Shown here piece by piece: positions 34,122-45,723 of a DNA stretch of 64,000 nucleotides. The translations under genes were made by a program, and so were the position numbers. Under the pieces are notes generated by a model that saw only the letters and a program-made list of their open reading frames with translations, was not told the DNA's origin and made no database searches. Numbering within the stretch: the first letter of the stretch is position 1; each line of letters starts with the position of its first letter. Location of the stretch: contig NZ_CM001557.1 in assembly GCF_000273375.1 (NCBI RefSeq), positions 691,625-755,624 on the forward strand. Direction: 5' to 3'. The DNA comes from Bartonella birtlesii IBS 325 (GTDB lineage: Bacteria; Pseudomonadota; Alphaproteobacteria; Rhizobiales; Rhizobiaceae).

Positions 34122-34541
34122 CTACTTAAGAGTTGTTTTTTTTCCATAAAGTTCAAGGCGATGATGAACAATATCATAGCCAAGGGATTTAGCAATTTCC
34201 TCTTGCAACTTTTCGATGATATCAGAATGAAATTCGATAACTTGTCCTGTTTCCATATCAATAAGGTGATCATGGTGTTGCCCATCTGCTTGCTCGAAAC
34301 GAGAGGGCCCACCACTAAAGGTATGGCGATGAATTGTTCCATTTCCTTCTAATATTTTCATTGTTCTATAAACAGTAGAAAGCGAAATACTCGAATCTAT
34401 TTTGTGAGCACGCTGAAAAATTTCAAATGCATTCGGATGATCTTTTGTTTCAGCCAAAATATCAAGAATAATGCGTCTTTGACGTGTTACTCTTAAACCT
34501 GCAGTGCGTAATTCCTGCTCATAATTTCGCTTTTTATTCAT
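34122..34541 (-). CDS. Fur-family metal-responsive repressor (Fur/Mur type)
   Basis: DNA-binding repressor that senses Fe2+ or Mn2+. It has the winged helix ([17 protein letters not shown], then [19 protein letters not shown]) and the metal-binding/dimer part [19 protein letters not shown]. About 139 residues from ATG 34541 ([17 protein letters not shown]), with GAAGAAG just upstream; ATG 34550 is also possible. It has no clear C-terminal HxHxH cluster, which fits alphaproteobacterial Fur/Mur rather than Zur. The secA stop, if secA's frame were intact, would be 8-16 bases upstream, so the gene is normally translated separately. As the sequence stands, secA reads straight into it. A run of eight A lies near its 3' end (34136-34143), where one more A would change the tail to NNS. 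Confidence 0.85.
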   Translation of the reverse strand: MNKKRNYEQELRTAGLRVTRQRRIILDILAETKDHPNAFEIFQRAHKIDSSISLSTVYRTMKILEGNGTIHRHTFSGGPSRFEQADGQHHDHLIDMETGQVIEFHSDIIEKLQEEIAKSLGYDIVHHRLELYGKKTTLK

Positions 34542-34557
34542 CTTCTTCATCGTTTTT

Positions 34558-37274
34558 TCAAACGAAGGCACCATGACAATGTTTGTATTTTTTTCTGAAC
34601 CACAAGGGCAACGCTCATTGCGTCCAACCTTTCCCCATGTAGTTACATCATTAGGATCACGGTCTTTCGGGTTAATAATTTTATTTTCTTGTGTTTGTGC
34701 CCACAAGGTAGGAATATTTTCTTCTTCTTGATCATTTGGAACAGAGGTATCAGCATCAGTTTGTACAAGCGTGAAAGGTTCTGTAGGTTGCTGAATAATT
34801 TCGAAACGCATGAGTTTAGAAGTAACGATTCTGCGTAAATTTCTAAGCATGCTCTGGAAAAGTTCAAATGACTCCGTTTTATATTCGTTGAGGGGATCCC
34901 GTTGTGCATAGCCACGAAAGCCAACCACAGAACGCAAATGGTCTAAATTCACCAGATGTTCACGCCATAACGTGTCAATGGTTTCAAGTAATATGGCTTT
35001 ATGAAAATAAGCCATAACCTCTGAAGTATAGCGTTCAGTACGTTCATTTTCAAGTTTTGTAACAGCATCTGATATGCGTTCTAAAATTTGTTCTTCAGCA
35101 ATTGCATCTTCTTTTGCCCATGTCTCGATTGGCAACTCGAGGTTGAAGAGTTGGCGAATTTCCTCTTGTAAAGCTTTGACATCCCATTTTTCAGAATATG
35201 TTCCAGATGGAATATAGGCTTCAACAAGATCTTCAACTACTTCATTGCGCATTTCAAGGATCATTTCTGTTAAATCATCCGCATTCATGACTTCCATACG
35301 CTGTTCAAAAATAACTTTGCGTTGATCATTCATGACATCATCGTATTTTAACAAATTTTTACGGATTTCAAAATTTCGTGCTTCGACTTTTTTCTGTGCT
35401 TTTTCAAGAGCCTTATTAATCCATGGATGGGTAATAGCTTCGTTTTCTTTTAATCCAAGCTTTTGTAGCATGCCATCCATACGGTTGGAGCCAAAGATTC
35501 GCATAAGATCATCTTGAAGAGAAAGAAAGAATTTTGAACGACCAGGATCACCTTGGCGACCAGAGCGACCACGCAGCTGATTGTCAATACGACGACTTTC
35601 ATGGCGTTCAGTAGCGATGACGTAAAGACCACCAGCAGCTAATGCTTTTTCTTTAAGTTGCTTGACATCTTTTTTTATTTCTTCAATTTTTGTAGTTCGC
35701 TCTTCTCCATCTGGTATATCCTGTAATTCTTGTTTTATACGCATCTCAATATTCCCACCAAGTTGTATATCAGTACCACGGCCAGCCATGTTAGTTGCGA
35801 TGGTGAGAGCGCCAGGCACTCCTGCTTGTGCAATAATATACGCTTCTTGTTCGTGATAGCGGGCATTTAAAACTCTAAAATCGGTAATACCTTCTTTTCG
35901 TAGACGTTCCGCTAATTGTTCTGATTTTTCAATAGATGTTGTTCCAACAAGAATAGGTTGTCCTTTTTCATGTGCTTGACGGATATCATACACAATAGCA
36001 CGATATTTTTCTTCTGCTGTTCGGTAGATTTCATCATCTTCATCAAGACGCTGGATAGGCAAATTCGTAGGAACTTCTACAACCTCAAGACCATAAATAT
36101 TACTGAATTCTTCTGCTTCTGTTGTTGCAGTTCCAGTCATTCCAGACAATTTCCTATACATACGGAAATAATTTTGGAAAGTGATAGAAGCAAGTGTCTG
36201 ATTTTCTGGTTGAATAGCAACATGTTCTTTAGCTTCTAGGGCTTGATGAAGCCCTTCAGAATAGCGCCGTCCTGGCATCATACGACCTGTAAATTCGTCA
36301 ATGATAACAATTTCACCATTGCGTACAATGTAATCTTTATCACGGACAAACAGTTTATGGGCTTTAAGTGCGTTATTGATATGATGAACAATAGCAACAT
36401 TTTCTATATCGTAAAGACTTTCACCTTTAAGATGTCCGGCTTGTTCGAGCATTTTTTCGATTTTTTCAGTACCAACCTCGGTAAAGGTTGTCGTTTTTTG
36501 TTTTTCGTCTATTTCATAGTCTTCTGGAGTTAAGGCAGGAATAAATGTATCAATAAGGTTGTAAAAGTCGGTACGATCTTCTAGAGGTCCAGAAATAATA
36601 AGGGGAGTCCGTGCTTCATCAATGAGGATCGAATCAACTTCATCAACAATTGCGTAATGATGTTCGCGCTGGACCATTTGACTACGATCAAAAGCCATAT
36701 TATCGCGCAGGTAATCAAAGCCTAATTCATTATTTGTTGCATAGGTGATGTCACATGCGTAGGCTGCTCGTCGTGCATCATTATCAAGATCATGGAGAAT
36801 CACACCTGTTGTTAGTCCTAGAAAACCAAAGATCTTTCCCATCGTTTCAGCATCACGACTAGCAAGATAATCGTTCACCGTTACGACATGAACACCTTTT
36901 CCTTCCAATGCATTGAGGTAAATTGGCAAAGTTGCCATTAATGTTTTACCTTCACCGGTGCGCATTTCAGCAATACCACAGTCATGAAGTACCATTCCAC
37001 CAATAAGCTGTACATCAAAAGGGCGCATATCATAAACACGTTTTGCTGTTTCACGAACAGTCGCAAAGGCTTCTGGTAAGAGTAAGTCAACGGTTTCACC
37101 TGCAGCGAGGCGTTTACGAAACTCGTCAGTTTTTTGGCAGAGCTGCGCATCACTTAATTTCATGAATTGTTCTTCTAAAGCATTAATTTGTATAACTTTT
37201 TGGCGAAGAGTTTTGAGACGCTTCTCATAAGTTGAACCAAAAAATTTACGTGCAAAGACACCTAAACTGACCAT
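34558..37274 (-). CDS. secA: Preprotein translocase ATPase SecA, frame lost before the zinc tail
   Basis: Motor ATPase that drives proteins through SecYEG. DEAD-type motifs are complete: [16 protein letters not shown] (Walker A), [17 protein letters not shown] (Walker B), [14 protein letters not shown] and [11 protein letters not shown]. The linker before the tail is normal. The zinc tail begins NERCPCGS, but one base is missing around the run of seven A at 34588-34594. Restoring one base gives [12 protein letters not shown] and a stop at 34558 (905 residues, usual length). As written, the frame instead runs as [14 protein letters not shown] into the Fur-family gene, giving a 1050-residue fusion ending at 34122. 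The tail binds SecB and lipids and is not needed for the motor. Confidence 0.93.
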
Positions 37275-37687
37275 CTCTGGCCCTTTCTTTTAATTTTTGC
37301 CACTATTATTAGGTAATTCATACGCTATCCCCATATTTTGCATCCCTCAAGGCGTTTAATATAATTGGAAGCAAGTGATACCATTATACTCGTGGATGTG
37401 CAATTTTTCACTTTTATTGTAGAGTAGAGATAAGAGGTGAAGTGCATTGTGTCAACTTTAGGTACGCTGTTTAGCGGACATAACACAAAGTAATTTAAGA
37501 TATAATATATCATTTTCTCTATTATCATATTTCCTATGAACATTAGATAGGGTTGAATAAACTAAGATAAAAGGACGAATTTATGCTTTTTAAAATAAAA
37601 TTACTGATTTATTAATCTCTATTTAGAGATTAAACTGTTACAGTCAAAAAAATTAGATCCCTGCCTTCATTTTTAAGGAGTATATTT
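37275..37687. other. Divergent promoter region secA / ppiC
   Basis: About 410 AT-rich bases holding the promoters of secA and the foldase gene. I see no secM-like arrest peptide, no RNA gene and no clear operator. Confidence 0.4.
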
Positions 37688-38641
37688 ATGAAATTTAACT
37701 TTATCACGCTGTTTTTGACATCAGCCTTATTGGCGAGTACGAATTTAGGGGTAATGGCCCAAGAAAGTTTGAATTCAGCACCAAGTGATTTAAAGACTTT
37801 GGAGAAAGCTTCGGAAAAGGCAGTTTCTCCTTCTCATGTTATGGCCGTTATCGATGGAAAGAATATTACCGCAGGGCAATTAGATGAGTTAGCGCTTGAA
37901 ATAAATCCTAATTTAATACGTTTTCCTGATGAACAACGCCGTATAATGGTTTTAAAGGCTTATCTAGATATGCAAGCACTTGCTAAAGAAGCAAAGAGTA
38001 AGGGAATCGATAAGACTGAGGCTTATGATAAACGTATGGTAGTTATGCGCGACAATGTTCTTCAGCAGCTGTATTTTAAACAGACAATTGTTGATCAGAT
38101 TTCAGATAATGATTTAGAAGCTCTTTACAAAAACGAAGTTGCTGCTTTACCTAAAGAGGATGAGGTGAAGGCGCGCCATATTTTGGTGAAAACGAAAAAA
38201 GAAGCAGAAGCTATCATTAAACGCTTAAATAAGAAGGAAAATTTTGAAGAGATTGCAAAAAAGACTTCAACAGATGGTTCTGCTGCTGTGGGAGGGGATC
38301 TTGGCTATTTTAGTCATGGTCAAATGGTTAAGCCTTTTGAGGATGCTGCGTTTGGCTTGAAAGTTGGCGAATACACGAAAAGTCCTATTGAAAGTCCTTT
38401 TGGTTGGCATGTTATTAAAGTAGAAGATCGTCGTTTGAAACAACCTCCTGCATTTGATGATGTTAAAGAGATGTTGCGTACACAGCTAATAAAAGAGCGC
38501 TATCAAAAACTGATTGTTGATTTGCGCAGCAAAATGGATGTAAAATATCCTGATCCTAATGTGATAAAACTCATGCAATCTCTTAATCAAAACGGAACAC
38601 CGCTTTCGGATGAAACACCAGACGAAGAAGATACGGAATAG
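37688..38641 (+). CDS. Periplasmic parvulin-type peptidyl-prolyl isomerase
   Basis: Folding helper for exported proteins (PpiC/PrsA/SurA group). It has a signal peptide (1-24, ending GVMA), an N-terminal helical SurA-like part (about 50-150), and one rotamase domain (about 155-260; VKARHILVKTKKEAEA, GGDLGYFSHGQMVKPFEDA, SPFGWHVIKVEDR), then an acidic tail ending DEEDTE. 317 residues. AAGGAG precedes the ATG. Being divergent from secA and upstream of argJ is the usual rhizobial order, and links it to protein export. Confidence 0.93.
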   Translation: MKFNFITLFLTSALLASTNLGVMAQESLNSAPSDLKTLEKASEKAVSPSHVMAVIDGKNITAGQLDELALEINPNLIRFPDEQRRIMVLKAYLDMQALAKEAKSKGIDKTEAYDKRMVVMRDNVLQQLYFKQTIVDQISDNDLEALYKNEVAALPKEDEVKARHILVKTKKEAEAIIKRLNKKENFEEIAKKTSTDGSAAVGGDLGYFSHGQMVKPFEDAAFGLKVGEYTKSPIESPFGWHVIKVEDRRLKQPPAFDDVKEMLRTQLIKERYQKLIVDLRSKMDVKYPDPNVIKLMQSLNQNGTPLSDETPDEEDTE

Positions 38642-38773
38642 TAAAGAAGAATAGGTAGATAATATTTTTGCTAGGTGATTTGATAGATGAGCTTTGTTCA
38701 AAAAGCCTAGCAGTTATTTTATAAAAGATTATTTATCTGCAATCATTTTACCTGTTTTTATGGAAAGCATAGT

Positions 38774-40006
38774 GTGGTTTTAAAAATATCTCCTTTGTCT
38801 CCGCAAAACATACAGGAGCTTCCGCCGTTATCTGGTGTACGGATAGCAACAGCTAAAGCTGGAATTAAGTATAAAGATCGTACAGATCTTCTTTTTATCA
38901 TATTCGATAAATCAGCAAGTGTGGCGGGTGTTTTTACCCGTTCAAAATGTCCGTCTGCTCCTGTGGAACATTGTCGTGCGTCGCTTCCTCACGGGATTGC
39001 AAGGGGTGTTATTGTTAATTCTGGGAATGCGAATGCTTTTACGGGACGTAAAGGAAGGCACACAACAAATGAAATCATGTATGCAGCAGCAAAAGCTTTA
39101 AAGGCGAGAGAAAATGAAATTTTTATAGCTTCTACAGGTGTTATTGGTGAGCCAATGGATGCATCGGTTATTGTAAGTCTTTTACCAAGTATGCTGGAAA
39201 CAGCAGAAGAAGGGAATTGGTTGGAGGCTGCAAAAGCTATTATGACGACTGACACGTTTCCAAAACTTGCTACACGTAGATTTGATTGCGGTGGAGAGAT
39301 TGTTACCATTAATGGGATTGCAAAAGGTGCAGGTATGATCGCACCAGATATGGCAACGATGCTTTCTTTTGTTATAAGTGATGCAGGAATTTCTTCCGAT
39401 ATACTTCAATTGATGTTATCAGAAGCGGTTCAGAGCTCTTTCAATTCGATTACTGTCGATAGTGATACTTCAACATCCGACACCCTCATGTTGTTTGCAA
39501 CAGGAAAAGAAAGCTTTCCTCCCCTTACACAGAAAGCTGATCCGCGTTATGAGGTATTTTCAAAGCATTTGCGTGAGCTTTTGCATGAGCTTGCGTTACA
39601 AATTGTTTGTGATGGAGAAGGTGCTCGCCATTTAATTGAAGTGAATGTGATTGGTGCAACAACAGACAATGCTGCAAAAACTATTGCTCTGTCAATTGCA
39701 AATTCACCCCTTGTAAAAACCGCTATTGCCGGTGAAGATGCTAACTGGGGACGAGTAGTAATGGCGGTTGGTAAGGCTGGTGTTGAAGTAGACCGTGATC
39801 TCTTGACAATTTGGTTTGGTGAATATCGCGTAGCTATCAATGGTGAACGAGATCCTGAATATTGCGAGGAAACAATAGCTGCTTATATGCGAGGAAAACA
39901 CATCACAATTGGTGTTGATATTGGTTTGGGCGCTGGCAAGGCGACAGTTTGGTCTTGCGATTTGACGAAGGAATACGTTATGATCAATAGTGATTACAGA
40001 AGTTAA
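38774..40006 (+). CDS. argJ: Ornithine acetyltransferase / amino-acid N-acetyltransferase (ArgJ)
   Basis: Transfers the acetyl group from N-acetylornithine to glutamate in the cyclic arginine pathway. It self-cleaves into two chains before the Thr of [13 protein letters not shown], and that motif is present near residue 195. Other family blocks: [42 protein letters not shown] and the C-terminal [14 protein letters not shown]. The GTG start at 38774 has GGAAAG upstream, and 410 residues is standard. No other arginine genes are in the window. mutT follows, as in relatives. Confidence 0.95.
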   Translation: MVLKISPLSPQNIQELPPLSGVRIATAKAGIKYKDRTDLLFIIFDKSASVAGVFTRSKCPSAPVEHCRASLPHGIARGVIVNSGNANAFTGRKGRHTTNEIMYAAAKALKARENEIFIASTGVIGEPMDASVIVSLLPSMLETAEEGNWLEAAKAIMTTDTFPKLATRRFDCGGEIVTINGIAKGAGMIAPDMATMLSFVISDAGISSDILQLMLSEAVQSSFNSITVDSDTSTSDTLMLFATGKESFPPLTQKADPRYEVFSKHLRELLHELALQIVCDGEGARHLIEVNVIGATTDNAAKTIALSIANSPLVKTAIAGEDANWGRVVMAVGKAGVEVDRDLLTIWFGEYRVAINGERDPEYCEETIAAYMRGKHITIGVDIGLGAGKATVWSCDLTKEYVMINSDYRS

Positions 40007-40137
40007 TGGATATATTATAAATTTGATATCAGATATCTGTATATTTGGGAAAGAGTAGGGAGTTTTTTAGCACTTTCATTTTGAAGTAGAGGATAATAGG
40101 AAAGAAATGGTTATCTTTATCTTGTTTGGAGAGTGGT

Positions 40138-40554
40138 ATGTGTACAAAAAGTTTACTTCTTCTTGTTGTTGCGTGTGTATTACTAGATCAAGATAATCGT
40201 GTTTTGCTTACAGAACGCCCTCAAGGAAAATCACTAGCTGGTTTATGGGAGTTTCCTGGTGGAAAGGTTGAACAAGGTGAAACTCCAGAAGCGTCATTAA
40301 TTCGTGAATTAAAAGAAGAGCTTGGTATTCATGTTCAGGCAGATAATTTACAACCCTTAACATTTGCAAGCCATAACTACGACACATTTCATCTCCTAAT
40401 GCCGTTATACCTTTGTAGCCATTACGAAGGTGTTGCTCAAGGACGAGAAGGGCAGAATTTAAAATGGGTTTTTATTAGTGATCTTGAGAGATACCCCATG
40501 CCTGACGCTGATAAACCATTGGTTCAGCTTTTGAAAAATTTTTTTCTTAAATGA
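40138..40554 (+). CDS. mutT: MutT-type Nudix hydrolase (8-oxo-dGTP diphosphatase)
   Basis: Removes oxidised dGTP from the nucleotide pool. The Nudix box is complete: GGKVEQGETPEASLIRELKE then ELGI, matching Gx5Ex7REUxEExGU. 138 residues starting MCTKSLLLLVVACVLLDQD at ATG 40138, with GGAGAG five bases upstream; the in-frame TTG at 40126 would include that site. The C-terminal part with YPMPDADKPLVQLL is typical of MutT. Same strand as argJ. Confidence 0.9.
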   Translation: MCTKSLLLLVVACVLLDQDNRVLLTERPQGKSLAGLWEFPGGKVEQGETPEASLIRELKEELGIHVQADNLQPLTFASHNYDTFHLLMPLYLCSHYEGVAQGREGQNLKWVFISDLERYPMPDADKPLVQLLKNFFLK

Positions 40555-41003
40555 TTTTTGAAAAACAATATTCTTTACACATAAAAGATATTTTTTTGCA
40601 ATAGGCAGCTTGATCTTTATGAATACATTTTCTGCTAAGGCTCATAGATTAATTACTTTACTGCTTTGCTATTGAATAGCTTTTCCTTATTTAAATTGCA
40701 TAATGCTCATGTATATTTAAAACAAATATATCATGTAAGTTACGCATTTTAATGAGAGCTATTCGAGTAAGCAGGTTAGTGAGTCACTATAATATCCAAA
40801 AATACACAAATAGTGAATATAACCTCTAAGAAAAAGCCGTATTATGAATACTCTTTGACATAAATAATTTTATAAAAGTATTTTTTGTTCTTATAAAAGC
40901 AACGATTTTCTTTGATCCAAATTATTACTTCTAAGACTTCAAACTCCATGAAAGAATGTAACAATAGAAACGTTTATTAAGCGTTGTTATATGAAAATAC
41001 AAC
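40555..41003. other. Convergent spacer mutT / NlpC-P60 gene
   Basis: About 450 AT-rich bases between convergent genes. No clear terminator, RNA gene or small frame was recognised. Confidence 0.4.
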
Positions 41004-41870
41004 TTACTTTTTTAGTATTGGTCGACGTTTTTCTATCGGATACTGTTGATATGTTTGAGCAATACGTGTAATTACTTCCTCTAGTGGTTCGATCATAGAG
41101 TCCATAGAGAAGCCATTTGCATGAATGATATTTTCATGATCAACCATAATGGCAGCATGACCTTTCCAAAAAATCAAATCACCTCGTTGAAGTTTATCAT
41201 CATCTGAGAGTGGATTTCCTATAGTTTTCTGCTGCATGTCAGTATCGCGTAAAACTATTTGACCGGTCATTATCATAGAAAGCTGGATGAGTCCTGAGCA
41301 ATCGAGCCCAAAGCCACTGACTCCACCCCAAAGATAAGGTGTGCGAGTAAACATTTCAGCAACGGCAACATAATCTTTATACACGTGTTCAATGGGACTA
41401 AGATGCTTACTAATGATTGCTTTTCCGTCTTCAAGTATAGAATACATGACTTCACGGACTTTAACTTCATCAACAACAGTTACTTTACTTCCCATGGATA
41501 AAGGATATTCCATTGGTCCACGCAAATCAGCTTGAAAATATTGGAAAGTGCGCGGTACTGAAACAATATGTGTTTGTTTGACAGTTGATGTACAAAGCGC
41601 TGTTGTATCAATATAGCCAACATAACCATCTTTAAGAGATTGTCCCCACGACATAGTCTCTCCGTGTTCAAAGATGAGAAGTTCTTCTCCGAATAAGCAC
41701 TCTGTTTGCATTTCACTTTTTTTATTATTTTCTTTAAACAGCCCAGCGACAGGTACATTAACACGTCTCTTTTCACCTTGCACAAAACGCTGTGCTGTAA
41801 TTTCTGTTTCAAGACGTTTATCTGCTAAATCTTCTCTGAATGCATGTAATCTTGGATCTTTAGAGATCAT
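41004..41870 (-). CDS. NlpC/P60-family endopeptidase with SH3-like N-terminus
   Basis: Cysteine peptidase of the cell-wall or wall-peptide (dipeptidyl-peptidase VI) type. The N-terminal half carries SH3-like repeats (VPVAGLF, then SWGQSLKDGYVGYID), and the C-terminal NlpC/P60 domain has the catalytic Cys in GLDCSGLIQ, His in GHAAIMVDHENI and the polar residue region HANGFSMD. No signal peptide, so it may act on recycled wall peptides in the cytoplasm. I chose ATG 41870 (MISKDPRLHAFREDLADKR) because GGAAGA precedes it and relatives begin near this point. GTG 41948 and ATG 41906 are in frame upstream. The aminopeptidase gene lies just upstream on the same strand, hinting at joint peptide degradation. 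Confidence 0.87.
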   Translation of the reverse strand: MISKDPRLHAFREDLADKRLETEITAQRFVQGEKRRVNVPVAGLFKENNKKSEMQTECLFGEELLIFEHGETMSWGQSLKDGYVGYIDTTALCTSTVKQTHIVSVPRTFQYFQADLRGPMEYPLSMGSKVTVVDEVKVREVMYSILEDGKAIISKHLSPIEHVYKDYVAVAEMFTRTPYLWGGVSGFGLDCSGLIQLSMIMTGQIVLRDTDMQQKTIGNPLSDDDKLQRGDLIFWKGHAAIMVDHENIIHANGFSMDSMIEPLEEVITRIAQTYQQYPIEKRRPILKK

Positions 41871-42022
41871 TGATTCATCTTCCATTTTGTCTTTAAATAA
41901 GTTCATGATTACCGTATAGGCAAATTTCTCATCATTTAAATAAAACACAGAACATAATTTAAAAATGATAAGACAATTTCTTTAAAGCTTCAAAATTGTC
42001 CATCTTTGTGAAAATTTTATGT

Positions 42023-43432
42023 CTAATTTTGATTTTTAAGAAGATTATAAAGAGCACGAATAGTTTGAGCAGATCCACCAACAGGAGAGTCTGGTTTTTC
42101 TTTTGGAATCCACCCATAAAGATCAAAATGCGCAAAATGTTTAGTTTTTTCAACAAAAGAGTTAAGAAATAATGCAGCAACTATAGAACCAGCAAAATTA
42201 TTTCCCGTTATATTATTCAAATCAGCGATTGGTGATGATAACATTTCTTGATAGGGTTTCCAAAGTGGCATTTGCCAAAGAGGATCACAAACAGAGTAAG
42301 CAGATTGGGAAATTTGTTGTGCCCATATTGCATCATTACAATAAAATGCCGGCAGATCTGGTCCCAATGCTATACGCGCTGCCCCTGTTAAAGTTGCCAT
42401 GCAAAGCATAAATTGTGGTCTCTCTTCATCGCCATAAGCAAGTGCATCGGCCAGGACAAGTCGTCCTTCAGCATCTGTATTACCAACTTCAACACTTAAA
42501 CCTTTACGACTTTTAAGAATATCACCTGGTCTGTAAGCATTGGCAGAAATTGCATTTTCAACGGCTGGAATCAAAACCCGTAGACGAAAGGGTAATTTTG
42601 CGTCCATAATAAGTTTAGCCAACCCTAGAACATGGGCTCCTCCTCCCATATCTTTTTTCATAAGCAACATGTTATTGGCTGATTTAATATCAAGACCTCC
42701 AGTATCGAAGGTTACCCCTTTGCCAACCAACGTTATTTTGGGGTGATTTTCTTGCCCCCAATGTAATTCAATCAGTCGTGGTGCAGTGCTGCTGGCGCGC
42801 CCTACGGCATGAATCATCGGAAAATTATGTGTTAAGAGATCATCTCCACAAATGCTTTGAACATGAGCATCGTAGGTTTTTCCCAGTTGGCGTGTTTTTT
42901 TCTCGAGGATATCAGGATTCATATCATTGGCTGGAATATTGATAAGATCACGGACAAAAAAGACAGTTTTATAAATTCGTTGAAGCTCATCAAGATCAAC
43001 CGTATCATTGACATAAATTGATAACGATTTTGAGGAAGAGTTTTGACGATAGCGGTTAAATTGATAACTTCCAAATGCCAATCCAAGATAGCTATTAATT
43101 TCATTGGAGGCTGTTCCTTTTAAATGCCAATGTCCAGCAGGAAGGTTTTTAGCAAGAAGTCCTGTGATAAAAGGTTCGTCTCCATTGCCAAGTCCAAAGA
43201 AAACTTTTTTTAAATGCCCTGTTTCATCAGGAATAAAGAGTATCTGCCCTGCTTTGCCAGTGAAATCATGAACTCTCATCCATACTTTTGTTGCTCGATC
43301 AAGCGATAAATTGGCAAGACTTTTTGGATTTACCAAGAATATAGGACAGCTATTATCGGCAGGTTTTTGGCTAAAACAAATGTGATGTAAAGGCATATTT
43401 ATGAAATCCTCATAGTCGTCGAAGAGCGACAT
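42023..43432 (-). CDS. M17 leucyl aminopeptidase family protein
   Basis: Two-metal aminopeptidase that removes N-terminal residues. The family signature [14 protein letters not shown] is present near residue 315, together with the metal-binding Lys/Asp segment [20 protein letters not shown]. About 469 residues from ATG 43432 ([17 protein letters not shown]). Most similar in layout to the PepB/leucyl aminopeptidase-like group common in rhizobia rather than to PepA. Its start overlaps the end of coaA by 23 bases. NlpC/P60 follows downstream. Confidence 0.92.
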   Translation of the reverse strand: MSLFDDYEDFINMPLHHICFSQKPADNSCPIFLVNPKSLANLSLDRATKVWMRVHDFTGKAGQILFIPDETGHLKKVFFGLGNGDEPFITGLLAKNLPAGHWHLKGTASNEINSYLGLAFGSYQFNRYRQNSSSKSLSIYVNDTVDLDELQRIYKTVFFVRDLINIPANDMNPDILEKKTRQLGKTYDAHVQSICGDDLLTHNFPMIHAVGRASSTAPRLIELHWGQENHPKITLVGKGVTFDTGGLDIKSANNMLLMKKDMGGGAHVLGLAKLIMDAKLPFRLRVLIPAVENAISANAYRPGDILKSRKGLSVEVGNTDAEGRLVLADALAYGDEERPQFMLCMATLTGAARIALGPDLPAFYCNDAIWAQQISQSAYSVCDPLWQMPLWKPYQEMLSSPIADLNNITGNNFAGSIVAALFLNSFVEKTKHFAHFDLYGWIPKEKPDSPVGGSAQTIRALYNLLKNQN

Positions 43433-44477
43433 ATTCAACCAAATGGTTTTTCCCTTTGCGTAGAATGAGATTAGACCGTGGTCGTGTTGGCAATATATTT
43501 TCTTGCAAATTTTTTAAATTAATTGTTTGCCAGATATTTTCAGCAATTTTTAAGGATTCTTCTTCAGGCAGGAGTGCATAACGATGAAAATAAGATTCAG
43601 GATTTTGAAAAGCTGTTTTACGCAAACGTTTAAAACGTTCTAAATACCAGTGTCGAATAACTTTTGTTTCAGCATCTACATAAATTGAGAAATCAAAAAA
43701 ATCTGAAACAAAAGGAATAATTTTGCCGTCTTTAGGAAGGTCACTGACTTGCAGGACATTAATACCTTCAATAATTAAGATATCAGGATGGTCAATAGTA
43801 ATGGTTTGATTTTCCAGAACATCATAGCTCATATGTGAATAAAGTGGAGCGCTGACATTGCCAATACCAGCTTTTATAGCAGAAAGAAAATTCAGCAATT
43901 TTTTGATATCATAAGAATCTGGAAAACCTTTACGATTCATACGATTTTTTTTCTGTAAAACAGCGTTGGGGTAGAGAAAACCGTCTGTTGTAATTAAATC
44001 AACTTTCAGGCTAGATGTCCAACGTTTCAAAAGTTCTTGCAAAATACGAGCGGTAGTTGATTTTCCTACCGCAACAGAGCCAGCAATCCCAATGATAAAA
44101 GGAGTTTTCCTAGTCCCTTCTTGATGTAAAAATTCTTGACGCTTATGAAAAAGTTCCTGTACTGCCTCAACATGACATGATAACAAACGTGATAAGGAAA
44201 GATAAATACGTTGCACTTCTTCAAGATCAATTGGATCATCGATTGAGCGTAGACGTTTAATTTCATCGAAAGTCAAAGTAAGTGGTGTATCCGCACGAAA
44301 CTCTGACCATTCTTGTGCAGTAAAAACGCGATAGGGTGAGTATCGATCAGAAATAGATTTGACTAAGTTATCTTTTTGATCAATTTGTGAGAGAATCATA
44401 TCAATCATTTGTATGCAATAAAGATCTTTTTTACCGAAGCAATTGCTTAAGAAATAGATATGCGGACTGTTTTGCAT
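43410..44477 (-). CDS. coaA: Type I pantothenate kinase
   Basis: Phosphorylates pantothenate, the first step of coenzyme A synthesis. It has the P-loop [17 protein letters not shown], then [41 protein letters not shown] and the conserved end [19 protein letters not shown]. The frame from ATG 44477 (GAGGA just upstream) gives 355 residues; the N-terminus is about 25-40 residues longer than E. coli CoaA, so ATG 44408 or 44399 are alternatives. It leads a coaA-aminopeptidase-NlpC/P60 run with gene overlap. Confidence 0.95.
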   Translation of the reverse strand: MQNSPHIYFLSNCFGKKDLYCIQMIDMILSQIDQKDNLVKSISDRYSPYRVFTAQEWSEFRADTPLTLTFDEIKRLRSIDDPIDLEEVQRIYLSLSRLLSCHVEAVQELFHKRQEFLHQEGTRKTPFIIGIAGSVAVGKSTTARILQELLKRWTSSLKVDLITTDGFLYPNAVLQKKNRMNRKGFPDSYDIKKLLNFLSAIKAGIGNVSAPLYSHMSYDVLENQTITIDHPDILIIEGINVLQVSDLPKDGKIIPFVSDFFDFSIYVDAETKVIRHWYLERFKRLRKTAFQNPESYFHRYALLPEEESLKIAENIWQTINLKNLQENILPTRPRSNLILRKGKNHLVEYVALRRL

Positions 44478-44511
44478 GTCCTCATTCTTTGAGATAATAA
44501 ATAATCCTTCA

Positions 44512-45504
44512 TTAACTTATAGTCCAGTCATTCCATTGATTCTTGATTTGTGCCAATGAGCGTCCTTGTGCCAAAAAAGCCCATAAAAGTAAACGCGCCT
44601 TTACTGCTGATAAATAACCAGACATGAGGGCGCCAGAAGCAATCATATCGACTTCTGAGCCTTTATAGCCATAAGTTGAGCGGGTTGTTGAGCCAGTATA
44701 GGTCCGACTAGCGATAATGATTGGCATTTTTTGTGTATATTGTCGCACGATGTCTGCTTCTTCAAAACTGCAGTGTCCTGATCCAAAACCGGCAATGACA
44801 AGCCCAGCATAATACCCACTTTCAAGGCAAAATTTTATTAACTGTGTATCAGAGGACAAAGAGGAGTATAAGAGCGCAACTTTTTGGTCATAATTTTGGG
44901 GAAGGTCAAATGTTGTCGGGAAAAAATGTCGATCATTAAAATAAATCAGTTTCCCTTCCGAAATAGTGCCTAAAACACCTGCCAGACCTGACTGAAATGT
45001 CTCAATTTTGACAGTATGGCTTTTCTGGACCCAATAAGGTGAGTGAATGGTATCATTAATTACAACCAAAACACCTCTGTCTCTACTTTGTGGATGAGCA
45101 GCGACGCGAGTTGCTGCTAAAACATTAGCTGGTCCATCAGCACCTGCTTCACTGGGTATACGCATAGCACCAGTTATAATGAGCGGTTCCGCTTTATTCC
45201 AATAAAGGGAAAGAAAAAAAGCTGTTTCTTCCAGTGTATCAGTTCCTTGGGTTAAAACAATACCTTCTGCACCAGCCTTTATTTGTTGTGTTGCCCATTC
45301 TATTATTTCAAAAAGAATTTTAAAAGATAAAGAGCCGCTGGGCAATTGCGTGAGCGTTTGTGCATGAATATGAGCAACGTTATTTAAGTCAGGAACACTT
45401 TTGATAAGGACCTCTGAAGTCAATGTGGGTTGCATTTGACCAAAATCGTCAGCAACCATTGCAATTGTCCCTCCCAATGTTCCTATTGCTATTTTTTTCA
45501 TCAT
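44512..45504 (-). CDS. L-asparaginase (type I-like, cytoplasmic)
   Basis: Hydrolyses asparagine to aspartate and ammonia. Both active-site Thr motifs are present: [11 protein letters not shown] at the N-terminus and [15 protein letters not shown] near residue 90. Further support comes from [12 protein letters not shown] and the C-terminal substrate loop [11 protein letters not shown]. 330 residues from ATG 45504 (MMKKIAIG), with AAGGGA upstream; the frame is open to 45573 but that part is not family-like. No signal peptide, so it is probably cytoplasmic. Confidence 0.9.
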   Translation of the reverse strand: MMKKIAIGTLGGTIAMVADDFGQMQPTLTSEVLIKSVPDLNNVAHIHAQTLTQLPSGSLSFKILFEIIEWATQQIKAGAEGIVLTQGTDTLEETAFFLSLYWNKAEPLIITGAMRIPSEAGADGPANVLAATRVAAHPQSRDRGVLVVINDTIHSPYWVQKSHTVKIETFQSGLAGVLGTISEGKLIYFNDRHFFPTTFDLPQNYDQKVALLYSSLSSDTQLIKFCLESGYYAGLVIAGFGSGHCSFEEADIVRQYTQKMPIIIASRTYTGSTTRSTYGYKGSEVDMIASGALMSGYLSAVKARLLLWAFLAQGRSLAQIKNQWNDWTIS

Positions 45505-45723
45505 TTTTCCCTTAGAAGATGCAAATTGTTTTAAAAAGCTATTTAACAACAATTTGCATCGATAACAATGCACTCAATTTTTTTATTTTAATAAATTGAA
45601 TTGTGCTAAATCATTGTGTTTTGCAATATATGTTCTTAAATAGGGACAATAATGATTAGATTTTACATTTAGTGGAAAGAAATCAATATTAAGAAAAGAA
45701 GTCAATATTCAAGGAGTCTTCTT

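Noticed and set aside
34122..37274. Taking the 1050-residue SecA-Fur frame as a genuine designed fusion gene
   Set aside because: The residues between the two domains are the out-of-frame reading of a normal SecA zinc tail and stop, so a one-base loss explains it better than an evolved fusion. It is kept as a finding, not as a gene call.
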